This document shows, piece after piece, positions 1 to 8,316 of a DNA stretch of 64,000 nucleotides (its first letter is position 1; the number at the start of each line of letters is the position of its first letter). A program made the position numbers and the translations under genes. The stretch covers positions 1,364,001 through 1,428,000 of the forward strand of contig MKSV01000007.1 in the NCBI GenBank assembly GCA_001897435.1, given 5' to 3'. The stretch comes from Acidobacteriales bacterium 59-55 (GTDB lineage: Bacteria; Acidobacteriota; Terriglobia; Terriglobales; Acidobacteriaceae). The notes beneath the pieces were generated by a model, which was not told where the DNA came from, searched no databases, and saw only the letters and a program-made list of their open reading frames with translations.

Positions 1-158
1 TCAGCTACTTTGTTCCCTCGAAACAAATGCACCTCCAAAGAATCGAGAAGAAGAAGCGGCAAAAGCCAAAGCTCGCAGCGCGGAGAGATTTTCAGTTTAA
101 GAATGCAGGGCACTTCCGGTTAGTTAAAGGGTATCCCCGAAGTCATACTCCGTATTCA

Positions 159-186
159 GCATAAGGCCGCCATGAAGGCCTTATGC
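159..186. other. Hairpin downstream of the GH28 gene
   Basis: Perfect 10-bp inverted repeat: GCATAAGGCC at 159-168 and GGCCTTATGC at 177-186, with an 8-base loop. It lies about 47 bp beyond the stop of the minus-strand GH28 gene and may act as its terminator, but no run of T follows on that strand. I see no gene in 1-232. Confidence 0.45.
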
Positions 187-232
187 ACGCTGACCTGAAG
201 TGAATTCATCATCATGCTTGTACCGGCCGGAC

Positions 233-1519
233 TTAAACGGAGTAGGGCTTTCCGTTGACGATGACGTTTTCCAGCTTGAGGTTGGTGACGCCGGAGGTGT
301 TGAGCTTGTCGTTCTTGATGGTGACGTCAAAATCTTTCAGGAGGACGTCGCTGATCTCGGTCTGGCCGGGGTTGGGCTTGATGGTGCCGAAGGAGTTGAA
401 CGTGCCCTTGATGCCGATGATCTTCAGGTTTTTGACGATGGATTTGGGCGGCGCCATGCCCTGGAGATCGAAGTACTGCGACCAGGGCGCCATGTTGATG
501 ATGCTGCTCGCGGGGCCTTCGGAGGTGATGTTGCGAAAGGTGATGTCCTCGTAGTGCTGGGGAGTGTCGGGGCGCAGCTTGAGGGTTGCGATGCGGACGC
601 GGCCGGCGATCTTGCAGTCCTCGGCGATGACGTCTCGAACAATGGTGGCTTCGCTGCCGCAGGTGAGAACGCCGCCGCCGCGCTTGAAGGTGCAGTTGCG
701 GACGCGGATGCGCTCGACCGGAGGGCTGTCCTTGTCCTGCATGGCGCGCGGCCCCTTGGAGCCTTTGCAGGCAATGCAGTCGTCGGTGACTGAGAAGACG
801 CAGCCGTCGACGGTGACGTCGCGGGAGCTGTCGATATCGATGCCGTCGGTGCTGGGAGCCTGCCTGTAGTCGTCCGGCACCTGGAAGTGGACGTTGCGCA
901 CGAGAACCCCGTCGTTGTTATAGAGATGACAGTTCCAGAACTGGGAGTCCTTGAAGGTGATGCCTTCGATCCTGACATCTTTCGAGCCTTCGATGAGTGC
1001 CAGACGGGCGCGCGGCAGGCCGGTGTTCGCAAAGTTTCTGTCTTTGGCTCGCCCTTTCCAGAACGCCTCCCAGACAGGCATGCCGGCACCGTCGAGGATG
1101 CCTTCGCCGGTAAGCTGGAATCCGTGGCAATTCTTCGCATTGATGAAGGCGGGGGTGAAGTGCTCCAGGAAGTGGCCTTCGATGCGCGTGCGCTGCGCGG
1201 GGAAGTTCGAGAGGTCGGTGGAACACTTGAGGACGGCACCCTCGGTCAGGCGAAGATGGACCTTCGGTTTGAAGAAGAGAGCGCCGGAGACGAAGACGCC
1301 TTTGGGCACGACGACTGTACCGCCGCCCCTGGCGGCAAGCTGATCGATGGCGGCCTGGATAGCCTTTGTGTTGACGGTGGAGTCGTCGGCGACCGCGCCG
1401 GATTTGGTAATAAGAAGTTCATGAGTGGACGCGGCGAAGGCTTTCGCAGCGAGCGGCCACAGAGAAGCCGAGGCGATGAGGGAGTTAAAGCGGCGGCGGG
1501 AGTAGAGCTCGATAGACAT
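233..1519 (-). CDS. Glycoside hydrolase family 28 protein (polygalacturonase-like), secreted
   Basis: Predicted pectin-degrading right-handed beta-helix enzyme of 428 residues. The N-terminus (SRRRFNSLIASASLWPL then AAKAFA) looks like a Tat-type or Sec signal peptide. A pectate-lyase-3-like segment follows (DDSTVNTKAIQAAIDQLAARGGGTVVVPKG). The GH28 core has TDGIDI and TDDCIACKGS, matching the usual NTDG and DD catalytic positions. The usual GHG motif is replaced by TCGSEA, so catalysis may differ. The start at 1519 is chosen because AAGGA lies 8-12 bases upstream and the signal peptide begins there; an upstream extension to 1660 is possible but lacks such support. The gene is chromosomal, just outside the left end of the integrated element. 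The family is firm; the exact substrate (polygalacturonan, rhamnogalacturonan or other) cannot be read from the sequence. Confidence 0.85.
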   Translation of the reverse strand: MSIELYSRRRFNSLIASASLWPLAAKAFAASTHELLITKSGAVADDSTVNTKAIQAAIDQLAARGGGTVVVPKGVFVSGALFFKPKVHLRLTEGAVLKCSTDLSNFPAQRTRIEGHFLEHFTPAFINAKNCHGFQLTGEGILDGAGMPVWEAFWKGRAKDRNFANTGLPRARLALIEGSKDVRIEGITFKDSQFWNCHLYNNDGVLVRNVHFQVPDDYRQAPSTDGIDIDSSRDVTVDGCVFSVTDDCIACKGSKGPRAMQDKDSPPVERIRVRNCTFKRGGGVLTCGSEATIVRDVIAEDCKIAGRVRIATLKLRPDTPQHYEDITFRNITSEGPASSIINMAPWSQYFDLQGMAPPKSIVKNLKIIGIKGTFNSFGTIKPNPGQTEISDVLLKDFDVTIKNDKLNTSGVTNLKLENVIVNGKPYSV

Positions 1520-1677
1520 CAGCAGATCCTTAGGATAGTGGTCAGGGCCGAATGATCCAGGACCCGACTCCTGATCATCCGTTGCCGAGAGGTTTCTTGT
1601 CCAATACGAGTACAAATTGGAGGGTTTTGCCTGGCAAAGGCCTCTCAGCGCCTCCATCAATTCTTGTGCGTCCGTTA

Positions 1678-1857
1678 GAAGACTGGCTGCGCGAAACTGT
1701 GGTACCCGCCTACGATGCCCTCAAAGCCGACCTGTCTCGCGCCGTGTCTGCGACGCATGTGCATTCTGCCCTCTCCAAGGCACATCAGAAGGCGCTCGCA
1801 AAGAAGAGATCATGTCCTATTCCGTCGTCTTTACACCGGAGGCAAAAATCCACACCT
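1678..1857 (+). pseudogene. Truncated parDE relic outside the left attachment site
   Basis: Bases 1678-1843 match 2250-2415 without gaps, at about nine bases in ten. They cover the C-terminal half of the ParD-like antitoxin and the first codons of the ParE-like toxin. Homology stops abruptly inside parE. The following 17 bases (GGCAAAAATCCACACCT, 1841-1857) are found again at 25750-25766, so the break is at a mobile or recombining junction. The fragment has no start of its own and cannot make either protein. It lies just left of attL, so it is either a remnant of an older related element at the same tRNA or a duplicated end. Confidence 0.75.
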
Positions 1858-1887
1858 GTCAGATCGAACTAAGTTATTGATTTTATT

Positions 1888-1908
1888 TTGGTTGCCCCCC
1901 AGGGATTC
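1888..1908. repeat. attL: left attachment site of the ICE
   Basis: Contains the 16-bp core TGCCCCCCAGGGATTC at 1893-1908, identical to 52194-52209 inside the tRNA-Gln gene. With one mismatch (1892) the match extends left to 1888, covering the encoded CCA end. On the minus strand this is a copy of the tRNA 3' end (T-arm and acceptor strand). Only this 3' fragment is present, as expected when a tyrosine recombinase integrates into a tRNA gene. Confidence 0.9.
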
Positions 1909-1964
1909 AGAGGTATTGAAAATAAATAAGATAGCCTAGATTTCCACAGTGATACCCTCCTCGA

Positions 1965-1973
1965 TACCCGCAA
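1965..1973 (+). repeat. Integrase arm-type site candidate, left end
   Basis: TACCCGCAA lies 57 bp inside attL, within TCGATACCCGCAA (1961-1973). The same 13 bases occur at the right end at 52021-52033, next to the integrase gene. A partial copy GATACCC precedes it at 1951-1957. Such short repeats at both ends of an element fit the arm-type binding sites of tyrosine recombinases. Confidence 0.6.
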
Positions 1974-2073
1974 AAGAATCCCTGACGTGAAAAACGACGG
2001 CAGCACACGTTGACTCTTGCGGCAAGTTGCGTGGTTCCTCGTCCTCCCAAACGGAGTAGGATGGAATAGGATT

Positions 2074-2098
2074 CAATCCTTGTTCTGGATTGGGAGGA
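2074..2098. promoter_or_regulatory. Operator and RBS region of the parDE operon
   Basis: An inverted repeat CAATCC (2074-2079) / GGATTG (2087-2092) overlaps the start of a strong ribosome binding site GGGAGGA (2092-2098), 4 bases before the parD ATG at 2103. ParD-type antitoxins usually bind such a site to repress their own operon; binding here is inferred. Confidence 0.45.
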
Positions 2099-2102
2099 TT
2101 CC

Positions 2103-2384
2103 ATGCGATCGACACAACAACTCAGTATCACGCTGCCTAACGAAATGGCCGATCTGGTCCGTGCAAAAGTCTCCACAGGAGAGTACGCCACTGAGAGCGA
2201 GGTCATCCGCGACGGTCTTCGGACACTTCTCGCTCGCGACCGTGCTGTCGAAGACTGGCTGCGCGAAACTGTGGCACCCGCCTACGATGCCCTCAAAGCA
2301 GATCCGTCTCGCGCTGTATCTGCGACGCATGTGCGCTCTGCCCTCTCCAATGCACATAAGAAGGCGCTCGCAAAGAAGGGATAA
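2103..2384 (+). CDS. parD: ParD/CopG-family type II antitoxin
   Basis: A 93-residue protein with an N-terminal ribbon-helix-helix segment (QLSITLPNEMADLVRAKVSTGEYATESEVIRDGLRTLL, about residues 5-43), typical of ParD-type antitoxins. These bind DNA as dimers and neutralise the toxin with their C-terminal tail. The stop codon overlaps the ATG of the toxin gene (TAATG). The RBS is GGGAGGA. It is the first gene inside the left end, a frequent place for addiction modules that stabilise integrated elements. The C-terminal half is duplicated as a relic at 1678-1843, outside the element. Family assignment is good; the specific ParD label rests on the pairing with a ParE-like partner. Confidence 0.85.
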   Translation: MRSTQQLSITLPNEMADLVRAKVSTGEYATESEVIRDGLRTLLARDRAVEDWLRETVAPAYDALKADPSRAVSATHVRSALSNAHKKALAKKG

Positions 2385-2692
2385 TGCCCTATACCGTCGT
2401 CTTTACACCAGAGGCCGAAGCGCAGCTCGTTGAGGTGTATGGCTACATCGCTGCAGCGGCATCGCCGGAGATCGCCGCCCGCTTCACTGACGGCATCGTA
2501 ACCTATTGCGAAAGCCTAAGCACCTTCCCCAATCGTGGGAACAGGCGTGAGGATATTTGCCCCGGCTTGCGTGTAACCAGCTATCGCAAGCGTGTCGCCA
2601 TCGCCTTCGATGTGGAGGAGGACCGGGTCAACATCATAGGAGTCTTCTACGGTGGTCAGGATTTTGAATCGGCCTTATCAGACGACGAATGA
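2384..2692 (+). CDS. parE: ParE/RelE-family toxin
   Basis: A 102-residue protein starting PYTVVFTPEAEAQLVEVYGYIA, the typical beginning of the ParE/RelE fold. It continues with a helix pair and a core containing GLRVTSYRKRVAIAFDVEEDRVNIIGVFYGGQDFESAL, the usual C-terminal strand region of ParE-type toxins. ParE toxins block DNA gyrase, whereas RelE toxins cut ribosome-bound mRNA. The lack of clear RelE catalytic residues and the CopG/ParD-like partner favour ParE. It is translationally coupled to the antitoxin gene and followed by a hairpin at 2702-2726. Confidence 0.85.
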   Translation: MPYTVVFTPEAEAQLVEVYGYIAAAASPEIAARFTDGIVTYCESLSTFPNRGNRREDICPGLRVTSYRKRVAIAFDVEEDRVNIIGVFYGGQDFESALSDDE

Positions 2693-2701
2693 GATGAGCA
2701 G

Positions 2702-2726
2702 ATTGTGCAACCGCTTGTTGCACAAT
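2702..2726. terminator. Hairpin after parDE
   Basis: Perfect 10-bp inverted repeat ATTGTGCAAC (2702-2711) / GTTGCACAAT (2717-2726) with a 5-base loop, 10 bp after the parE stop and followed by TT. It probably ends the parDE transcript and separates it from the secretion operon. The U-tract is weak, so an operator role is also possible. Confidence 0.5.
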
Positions 2727-2790
2727 TTCGCCGCTCGGAAAAGCGCGCTGCCCACCCGCATTACTCCAGATAATCAGGTGTCTCACCCAC

Positions 2791-2838
2791 GTCGTCATTC
2801 CATTTTGGAATGACGCTCGCTCAAAATGTCATTGGACG
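2791..2838 (+). promoter_or_regulatory. 48-bp control element with palindrome, before the secretion operon
   Basis: Holds a perfect palindrome with 10-bp arms (CGTCATTCCA at 2793-2802, TGGAATGACG at 2806-2815, 3-base centre) followed by GCTCGCTCAAAATG and TCATTGGACG. About 40 of 48 bases recur in the same orientation at 50275-50322, in the lysR-alpA intergenic region. It ends 63 bp before the first secretion gene. It is most simply read as the operator of an element-encoded regulator that controls both transfer and excision. Confidence 0.7.
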
Positions 2839-2900
2839 TTTGCGCCATCTGATCTTAGCGTTGCGCCTAGCTGACACACCGAGTCAGCGGAGGTGCAAAG

Positions 2901-3311
2901 ATGCTCAGAATCCGCCGCGCAATCCGGTTGGGAAAGCCTCTCAATTGGTTGTCTAATCTCCCCGCCAAACGGTGGGCAAACCCCTTCTCCAAGCAATCGC
3001 TCCGACATGCCCTTCATGTCATGGGGCCGACACTTACTGCGCTCGTGTTTGCCGGAGTCGGAAGTGGTGTCGCTCACGCCCAGGGAACGATGGACTTCTC
3101 CGGGGCGACGACTCTCATGTCCACGTTCAAAACTTTCGCTATCTATGCAGGCGCTGTCATCTGCTTTGGCGGCTTGATCTTCGCCGGCATTCGCATGATG
3201 AGCGGGCGGTTCCAAGACGCTATTCCCGGCCTTTTCGGGGCGCTGTTTGGTGCCGGAGTTCTGGGATGGGGCGCGGGCTGGATCGGTTCTCTCACCGGCC
3301 AGAACATGTGA
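2901..3311 (+). CDS. virB2: VirB2/TrbC-family conjugative pilin
   Basis: Predicted pilus subunit of the type IV secretion system, 136 residues. A basic N-terminal extension leads into a signal-like hydrophobic segment ending GVGSGVAHAQ (about residues 52-61). The mature part has the two hydrophobic helices typical of VirB2/TrbC (FAIYAGAVICFGGLIFAGIRMM and AIPGLFGALFGAGVLGWGAGWIG). GGAGGT lies 7 bases before the ATG. It is first in the operon, followed 9 bp later by the VirB3-like gene. The long N-terminus compared with VirB2 suggests processing. Confidence 0.8.
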   Translation: MLRIRRAIRLGKPLNWLSNLPAKRWANPFSKQSLRHALHVMGPTLTALVFAGVGSGVAHAQGTMDFSGATTLMSTFKTFAIYAGAVICFGGLIFAGIRMMSGRFQDAIPGLFGALFGAGVLGWGAGWIGSLTGQNM

Positions 3312-3320
3312 GGTGCGCCC

Positions 3321-3584
3321 ATGACCAAGCGGGGAGAACCGTTACCGATCAATCAGGCGCTCAACCGGCCTCGGGCCAAACTTGGCCTCGACCTCAGCGC
3401 ATGGATGGCGATTGTCTTCGTCTGCGTAACGGTTTTCCTCATTGGGTTTCGCCTCCTGGCGATGATGGCCTTCCCCGCGCTTACGGTCGCCGCGTGGCTC
3501 ATCGTCCGCAAACACCCAAAGATGTTCCAGCTATGGGGCCTGAGCCTCGGCCAGAAGTCCTATTATGACCCGCGCAAATACTGA
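3321..3584 (+). CDS. virB3: VirB3/TrbD-family inner-membrane protein
   Basis: An 87-residue protein with a hydrophilic N-terminus (PLPINQALNRPRAKLGLDL) and a paired hydrophobic stretch (WMAIVFVCVTVFLIGFRLLAMMAFPALTVAAWLIV), the usual design of VirB3/TrbD. This subunit works with VirB4 in pilus assembly. It lies between the pilin and VirB4 genes, as in most such operons, and its end overlaps the virB4 start by 20 bp. Confidence 0.8.
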   Translation: MTKRGEPLPINQALNRPRAKLGLDLSAWMAIVFVCVTVFLIGFRLLAMMAFPALTVAAWLIVRKHPKMFQLWGLSLGQKSYYDPRKY

Positions 3585-5934
3585 GCAAGCCAAATTCGTT
3601 CCGTGGTTCGCCAAAGCCGGGGCCGCGTGCTCGATTGTGCCAATCTCGCGCTTTATCGCCCCGAATGTGTTTGCCCTCAAGGGCGGCGGCTACGGATGCC
3701 TGTTTGCTCTCACTGGCATCGATGAAGAGGGATTGACCGACCAGGAGATTGAGTCGCGGATGCGGTCGATTGAAGGAGCATTGCACGGTTTGCCCGAAGG
3801 CGCGTGCCTGTATCAATACACCCGTGTCATGTCGGGCTATGAGCTGCCACGGCAGAAGGCGTACAGCAACCCCGTCACACAGGCATTCGTCGATGACCGG
3901 CTAGCGTTCCTTGAGAGGACGGCAGGTTTCCGTCGCATTGACCTTCATTGGTGCCTTACATTGGAGCCACCTAAGCTAAAGGCGTTCGAGCGTAGGCCGC
4001 AGGAACACTCCGCCAACACATCGCGGATGCTGGCAGAGCTTCAGAAGTCGGCAACGATTCTGGAAGGGCATCTCGGCAGTCTGTTGGGCCTGCGAATGCT
4101 GGACAAGAACACCGCATTCCAGTTCTTTTCTTATCTCTTCAACCTTGAGGAATGGGCCTCGCAGTCGCAGCTCCGCGACGATACCGGGGTAGACCGCCAG
4201 ATCGTCAGCAATCCCGTCGCATGGCACCGCGATCACCTCCGCGTCGGCAAACGCTATGTCCAGATGTATTCGCTCAAAACGACGCCAGAGGCATCGAGGC
4301 CGTGTCTCTTCTCCGGTTTACTGACACTGGACTGCGATAGCGTCCTGTGCTCGACATGGCGGCCCAAGTCCACGGCGGCGGCGCGGCATGAGATCGACGC
4401 GCAAGAGAAGTTCATCAGCTTTTTCAAAGTCGGCGTGCTTACCCGTGTGATGAGCGGACGCGATATAGCATCGCTCGAAACCGGAGCAGGAGCGAAGGCC
4501 GCGAATAGCAGCGTCGATGACTTGAGCGTTGTCATCCGCGAGCTGGACAAGAAGGCGCAGGGCGAATACTCGCTGCGCTTGCTGCTCGCAGCCGACAGCG
4601 CGGAGCAGCTTCGTGACAATGCGCCTGCCGTGCATCGGATCTTCGTCGATGCTCGCGCCCAGGTAATCGAGGAGACGCTTGGCAATCTCTGTGCGTTCTA
4701 TGCCATGTTCCCCGGCAATGGGAAGTTCAACGTCTTCCCCCTGTGGCTGTCCGAGGAACACCATGCGCGGCTGTCTTCCGTGTTTACCCCACACGTCGGC
4801 CATCCGCGTTCGGAAGACCTCGACTCTGAATACCTCAACGTATTCGAGACGCGCACACGGACACCGTTCTTTCAAGACGTTTATGTAGACGGAGTGCGCG
4901 TCATGCTCATCATCGGCCCCACGGGTTCAGGCAAAAGCGTGATTGGGAATGCCACCGTTGCGCTTGAGCAGAAATACGGTGGTTTCACCTACATCTTCGA
5001 CATTGGCGGCAGCTATGAAAGCGTCGTCGAGCTGTACGGCGGTCGCGTTGACCGCATCGGGAAAGATGGCCCGCGTGTCGCATTGTTTTCTCTTGAACCG
5101 ACCGAGAGCAACATTAAGTTCCTGTATTCGTTCATCAAGCTCCTATTGACCAATGGCGGCGCAGAGTTGGAGCCGGAAGACGAAGATGTGATCCACAAAG
5201 CCGTGCAGGATATGTACCTGCTCGACCCTGACAACCGCCGCCTGTCCAATCTCTTCCTTCCCAAAACGCTAGACAGGTATCTCTCGAAATGGGTTGGGAG
5301 AGGCATCTACAGCGCCATCTTCGATAACGTGGAGGACAGCCTCTCGCTCTCTCGTGTCCAGTGTTTCGACTTCCAGAGCGTCAATAACCCACAGTACGCC
5401 GACCTCATAGAGCCGCTGATGGTGTGGCTGCTGCGGCGTATCAACGACGTACTTTATGACCCCGCCAATCTTGGCGCTCCGAAACACATCCTCATCGAGG
5501 AAATCTTCTCTTCCATGAAGAATCGCCACTTGCTCGAAGGTGCGTTGGCTTCCATCAAGACCGTCCGCAAGAACCTTGGCGGCGTCACCATGATTGGGCA
5601 GTCGGCAGAGGATTTAGGCAAGAACGCTGACTCCATCGTGAACTCCTGCACGTCGTTCGTGTTTCTCAAAGACGCGACGTTCAATCGCAAACGCTACGCA
5701 GAGCTATTCAAGATGACGGACCAGCAGCTTGCACTGTTTGAGAGCTTACAGGACCGCGAGGCGCTGTACATGCGCCGCGACGGACTCACCAAGGTTGTTC
5801 GTTTCAATCTCGATGCACGCAGCTACGCGACGTTCTCCACCAAACCCAAGGACCGGGTGCGCCGGTCGAAGCTGATCGCGAAGTACGGACTCACCGAGGG
5901 TATTACGCGCTTTGCCCAGGGTGAGTCTGCATAA
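3565..5934 (+). CDS. virB4: VirB4/TrbE ATPase of the conjugative secretion system
   Basis: A 789-residue ATPase that energises pilus biogenesis and substrate transfer at the inner membrane. An N-terminal CagE/TrbE-VirB4 domain covers about the first 400 residues. Walker A is GPTGSGKSVIGN near residue 450, and Walker B is seen at HILIEEIFSS near residue 640. The conserved motif near GGVTMIGQSAEDL (about residue 672) follows. Length is normal for the family. The start overlaps the virB3 end, suggesting translational coupling. Confidence 0.93.
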   Translation: MTRANTEQAKFVPWFAKAGAACSIVPISRFIAPNVFALKGGGYGCLFALTGIDEEGLTDQEIESRMRSIEGALHGLPEGACLYQYTRVMSGYELPRQKAYSNPVTQAFVDDRLAFLERTAGFRRIDLHWCLTLEPPKLKAFERRPQEHSANTSRMLAELQKSATILEGHLGSLLGLRMLDKNTAFQFFSYLFNLEEWASQSQLRDDTGVDRQIVSNPVAWHRDHLRVGKRYVQMYSLKTTPEASRPCLFSGLLTLDCDSVLCSTWRPKSTAAARHEIDAQEKFISFFKVGVLTRVMSGRDIASLETGAGAKAANSSVDDLSVVIRELDKKAQGEYSLRLLLAADSAEQLRDNAPAVHRIFVDARAQVIEETLGNLCAFYAMFPGNGKFNVFPLWLSEEHHARLSSVFTPHVGHPRSEDLDSEYLNVFETRTRTPFFQDVYVDGVRVMLIIGPTGSGKSVIGNATVALEQKYGGFTYIFDIGGSYESVVELYGGRVDRIGKDGPRVALFSLEPTESNIKFLYSFIKLLLTNGGAELEPEDEDVIHKAVQDMYLLDPDNRRLSNLFLPKTLDRYLSKWVGRGIYSAIFDNVEDSLSLSRVQCFDFQSVNNPQYADLIEPLMVWLLRRINDVLYDPANLGAPKHILIEEIFSSMKNRHLLEGALASIKTVRKNLGGVTMIGQSAEDLGKNADSIVNSCTSFVFLKDATFNRKRYAELFKMTDQQLALFESLQDREALYMRRDGLTKVVRFNLDARSYATFSTKPKDRVRRSKLIAKYGLTEGITRFAQGESA

Positions 5935-5956
5935 CCGCCGAAAGGAACAGAAAGCA

Positions 5957-6799
5957 ATGAAACCGCCAATCCTTATCTTCGCCACCTGTGGGCTTCTCTT
6001 TGCTGCCACCGCCGCGTTTGCCTCTGGCCCCGGTACTCCCGACGCAAAGCACCTCACGCCGAATGCGCCGCGTACCATTACCGTGTCCGAAGCGGACACG
6101 CCGCCTGTGGTTCGCGCCGGACTTCTGCAATCGACATTGATTCTCCTGCCCGCCGAGGAAAAGGTTGCAAACGTCTTCGCCGGTGACACGGTGGATTGGG
6201 TCTTCGATGGCGGCCATGTTGCCAGCCGCTTCATCAGCATCAAGCCAAAGGTCGCAGGCAGCACAACGGACGTGCATATTGTCTCCGACCACGGCAACGA
6301 ATACACCTTGCAGTTACGTGAAGTCTCCGGCGACGAAGATCCCCACTTCGATTCCAAAATCTTCATACTTCCGGGTGACAAGGCCGCGAAGCAGAAACTG
6401 ACCGAGCTACCCGTCTTCGTCCCCGCCGCCGAGTTGGATCAGGCCAGGCAGCAAATCGCAGCCGCGAAAGCAGCCGAGGCCGCCACTCTCAACGCCGAGC
6501 AGACAAAGGAGGAAGTCTACCGCAGCCAGTATCCCGGCTCGCTGCACTTTGACTACACATGGGACAAGTCGAAGGGCGAAGAGCTTGGCTTGCAGGAGAT
6601 ATGGCGTGACGACAAGTTCACCTACCTGCGCGGCCAGTTTCAGGAGACGCCCGCTCTCTACGAAGTGAAGGACAAAAAGCCTTCGCTTATCAATTTCGAT
6701 TTCTCGAATGGCCTTTATACCGTCCCGAAGGAGTTGGACAACGGCTACCTCGCTATCGGCAAGCAGAAGGTGGAGTTTCACCGTGAGGGAGCGAGGTAG
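5957..6799 (+). CDS. virB9: VirB9/TrbG-family outer-membrane core protein
   Basis: A 280-residue secreted protein, part of the outer-membrane ring of the secretion channel. The start at 5957 is chosen over an in-frame upstream ATG at 5912 because a clean signal peptide (MKPPILIFATCGLLFAATAAFAS) begins there and AAAGGAA precedes it. The body has beta-rich segments typical of VirB9/TrbG (TLILLPAEEKVANVFAGDTVDWVF; later SLHFDYTW and the C-terminal GLYTVPKELDNGYLAIGKQKVEFH). It ends 2 bp before virB10. Confidence 0.82.
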   Translation: MKPPILIFATCGLLFAATAAFASGPGTPDAKHLTPNAPRTITVSEADTPPVVRAGLLQSTLILLPAEEKVANVFAGDTVDWVFDGGHVASRFISIKPKVAGSTTDVHIVSDHGNEYTLQLREVSGDEDPHFDSKIFILPGDKAAKQKLTELPVFVPAAELDQARQQIAAAKAAEAATLNAEQTKEEVYRSQYPGSLHFDYTWDKSKGEELGLQEIWRDDKFTYLRGQFQETPALYEVKDKKPSLINFDFSNGLYTVPKELDNGYLAIGKQKVEFHREGAR

Positions 6800-6801
6800 C
6801 C

Positions 6802-8064
6802 ATGCCGGAACCGAATCAGAATGTCCCTGCGACCGTGCCGGAACAGCCGGAATCCAAACCTCCGCTGCGAAAAAGTATGCCGGTGGTGATTGCCCTGGTT
6901 GTCATCATCGGGTTTATTGGCATCGCCAATCTCGCCAGCCTCTTGAGCGGCAATAAGAAGAGTGCGCCGGTGAGTGCGATGCCGATGCGCCCGGCAGCGC
7001 CAAATGCACAGCAGGTAAACAGCTTCGAGTCGCAGCAGCAGTTGCAGGCGCAGCGCGACGCCGAGGCACGGCAGCATCAGCAGGAACTTGCCGCCGCTCT
7101 CCAGCAGTTGCAGCGGACGGAAGGTGCGCCCGGCCCGGAGGCGGCTGGCGCACCGCCGATGACCCCTGCGCAGCGCGATGCGATCTATGGGGACAGTCCC
7201 AATGCGCCGCAGCGCACCTCGAATATGTCTCAAGCTCAGGCCGAGGCCAAGCAGAAGGAACTTGCAAGAGAGAAACAGCAACAGGACGCCATCAACAGCG
7301 ACACGGTTGCGATTGATTTTGAGCGTACCGCCCCATCTCCAGGAACGGCAGAGGCCGCCGCGCAGGAAACGGCTGCTATCGCAGCCGGCGGCGCGGCTCC
7401 GTCCAAGCCAGTCAGTACAGCGGCGAAGATTGAGCGCCAGAAAAACCCGATGGCCGGATATGACTTCGATACCTACGATGGCCGCCTCTATCGCGTCTTC
7501 GAGGGCACCGTGCTTGAGGGAGTTGTCACCAATCACATCGACGGCGGATTTAGCGGTCCCATTATGGTTTCACTGACAACTGACCTGTATTCCCACGACC
7601 ATCAACAGCTTCTCTTGCCGCAAGGCACGCGGCTACTCGGCGACGTGCAGAGTGTAGGTAATGCACAGCAGCGCAAGATGTTCGTTACCTTCCATCGTGC
7701 TATCTGCCCAGATGGGTTTTCGTTGGAGTTTGCCAAGTACATCGGCCTTGACCAGATCGGGACGACCGGCCTCGCAACCAAAGTCAATCACGGCTACTTG
7801 CAGGCATTCGCCGCCGCCGCAGCCATCGGCGGCTTAGGTGGCCTCGCGCAGATCGGCAACAACGGAAGCGTTCTTGATCCCTCGGTGCAGATTCGTAACG
7901 GGATCTCCGAACAGTCCGCCGTGGAAGGTGAGCAGGTCTTAAACCATTTCTTAAATAGGCTTCCGATTATCACTCTCAAAGAAGGCTCGCGCGCCCGCGT
8001 GTATATCGGCACCGATCTCCTGATTCCGTCTTACGCGGAACACCACGTCGATCCCACGTTATAG
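6802..8064 (+). CDS. virB10: VirB10/TrbI-family channel protein
   Basis: A 420-residue protein that spans the periplasm and links the inner membrane to the outer-membrane ring. One N-terminal membrane helix (SMPVVIALVVIIGFIGIANLASLL, about residues 30-53) is followed by a Gln/Ala/Pro-rich linker. The conserved C-terminal TrbI/VirB10 domain begins near GRLYRVFEGTVLEGVVTNHIDGGFSGPI and includes LLLPQGTRLLGDVQSVGNAQQRKMFV and the closing RVYIGTDLLIP. All family hallmarks are present. Confidence 0.93.
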   Translation: MPEPNQNVPATVPEQPESKPPLRKSMPVVIALVVIIGFIGIANLASLLSGNKKSAPVSAMPMRPAAPNAQQVNSFESQQQLQAQRDAEARQHQQELAAALQQLQRTEGAPGPEAAGAPPMTPAQRDAIYGDSPNAPQRTSNMSQAQAEAKQKELAREKQQQDAINSDTVAIDFERTAPSPGTAEAAAQETAAIAAGGAAPSKPVSTAAKIERQKNPMAGYDFDTYDGRLYRVFEGTVLEGVVTNHIDGGFSGPIMVSLTTDLYSHDHQQLLLPQGTRLLGDVQSVGNAQQRKMFVTFHRAICPDGFSLEFAKYIGLDQIGTTGLATKVNHGYLQAFAAAAAIGGLGGLAQIGNNGSVLDPSVQIRNGISEQSAVEGEQVLNHFLNRLPIITLKEGSRARVYIGTDLLIPSYAEHHVDPTL

Positions 8065-8077
8065 AGAGGAGCCTGCA

Positions 8078-8311
8078 ATGAATGACCGTTACGAACATCT
8101 GCTCCGCAAATCCCGCGATGCGAAGCGTGGAGGGCATGAGGCATGGTCTGTGCAATCCACCGGCGAGAAGGTTGCCGTCGCACTTGTCCTCAATCGAGCC
8201 GATTGGCTTTCCACGATCCAGTACACCGTCGCGGATGCTATCGAGCGGAGCGGTATTGAGTGGGTTGCAATCATTCCGCAGGTTGCCCGCCAGCTTGCAG
8301 AGGAGGAGTGA
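8078..8311 (+). CDS. Small soluble protein in the secretion operon, function unknown
   Basis: A 77-residue, mainly charged protein with no signal peptide or membrane segment. GAGAGGA lies 9 bases before the ATG. It sits between virB10 and a small membrane-protein gene, co-directional and closely spaced, so it belongs to the operon. I recognise no domain. It could be a regulator or an accessory factor of pilus assembly. Confidence 0.6.
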   Translation: MNDRYEHLLRKSRDAKRGGHEAWSVQSTGEKVAVALVLNRADWLSTIQYTVADAIERSGIEWVAIIPQVARQLAEEE

Positions 8312-8316
8312 CGGTC

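Noticed and set aside
424-1239. Long open frame of 271 codons antisense in another phase within the GH28 gene
   Set aside because: It overlaps the GH28 gene in another phase on the same strand, is rich in Ser/Ala/Arg/Pro and has no domain; it is a shadow typical of high G+C DNA.
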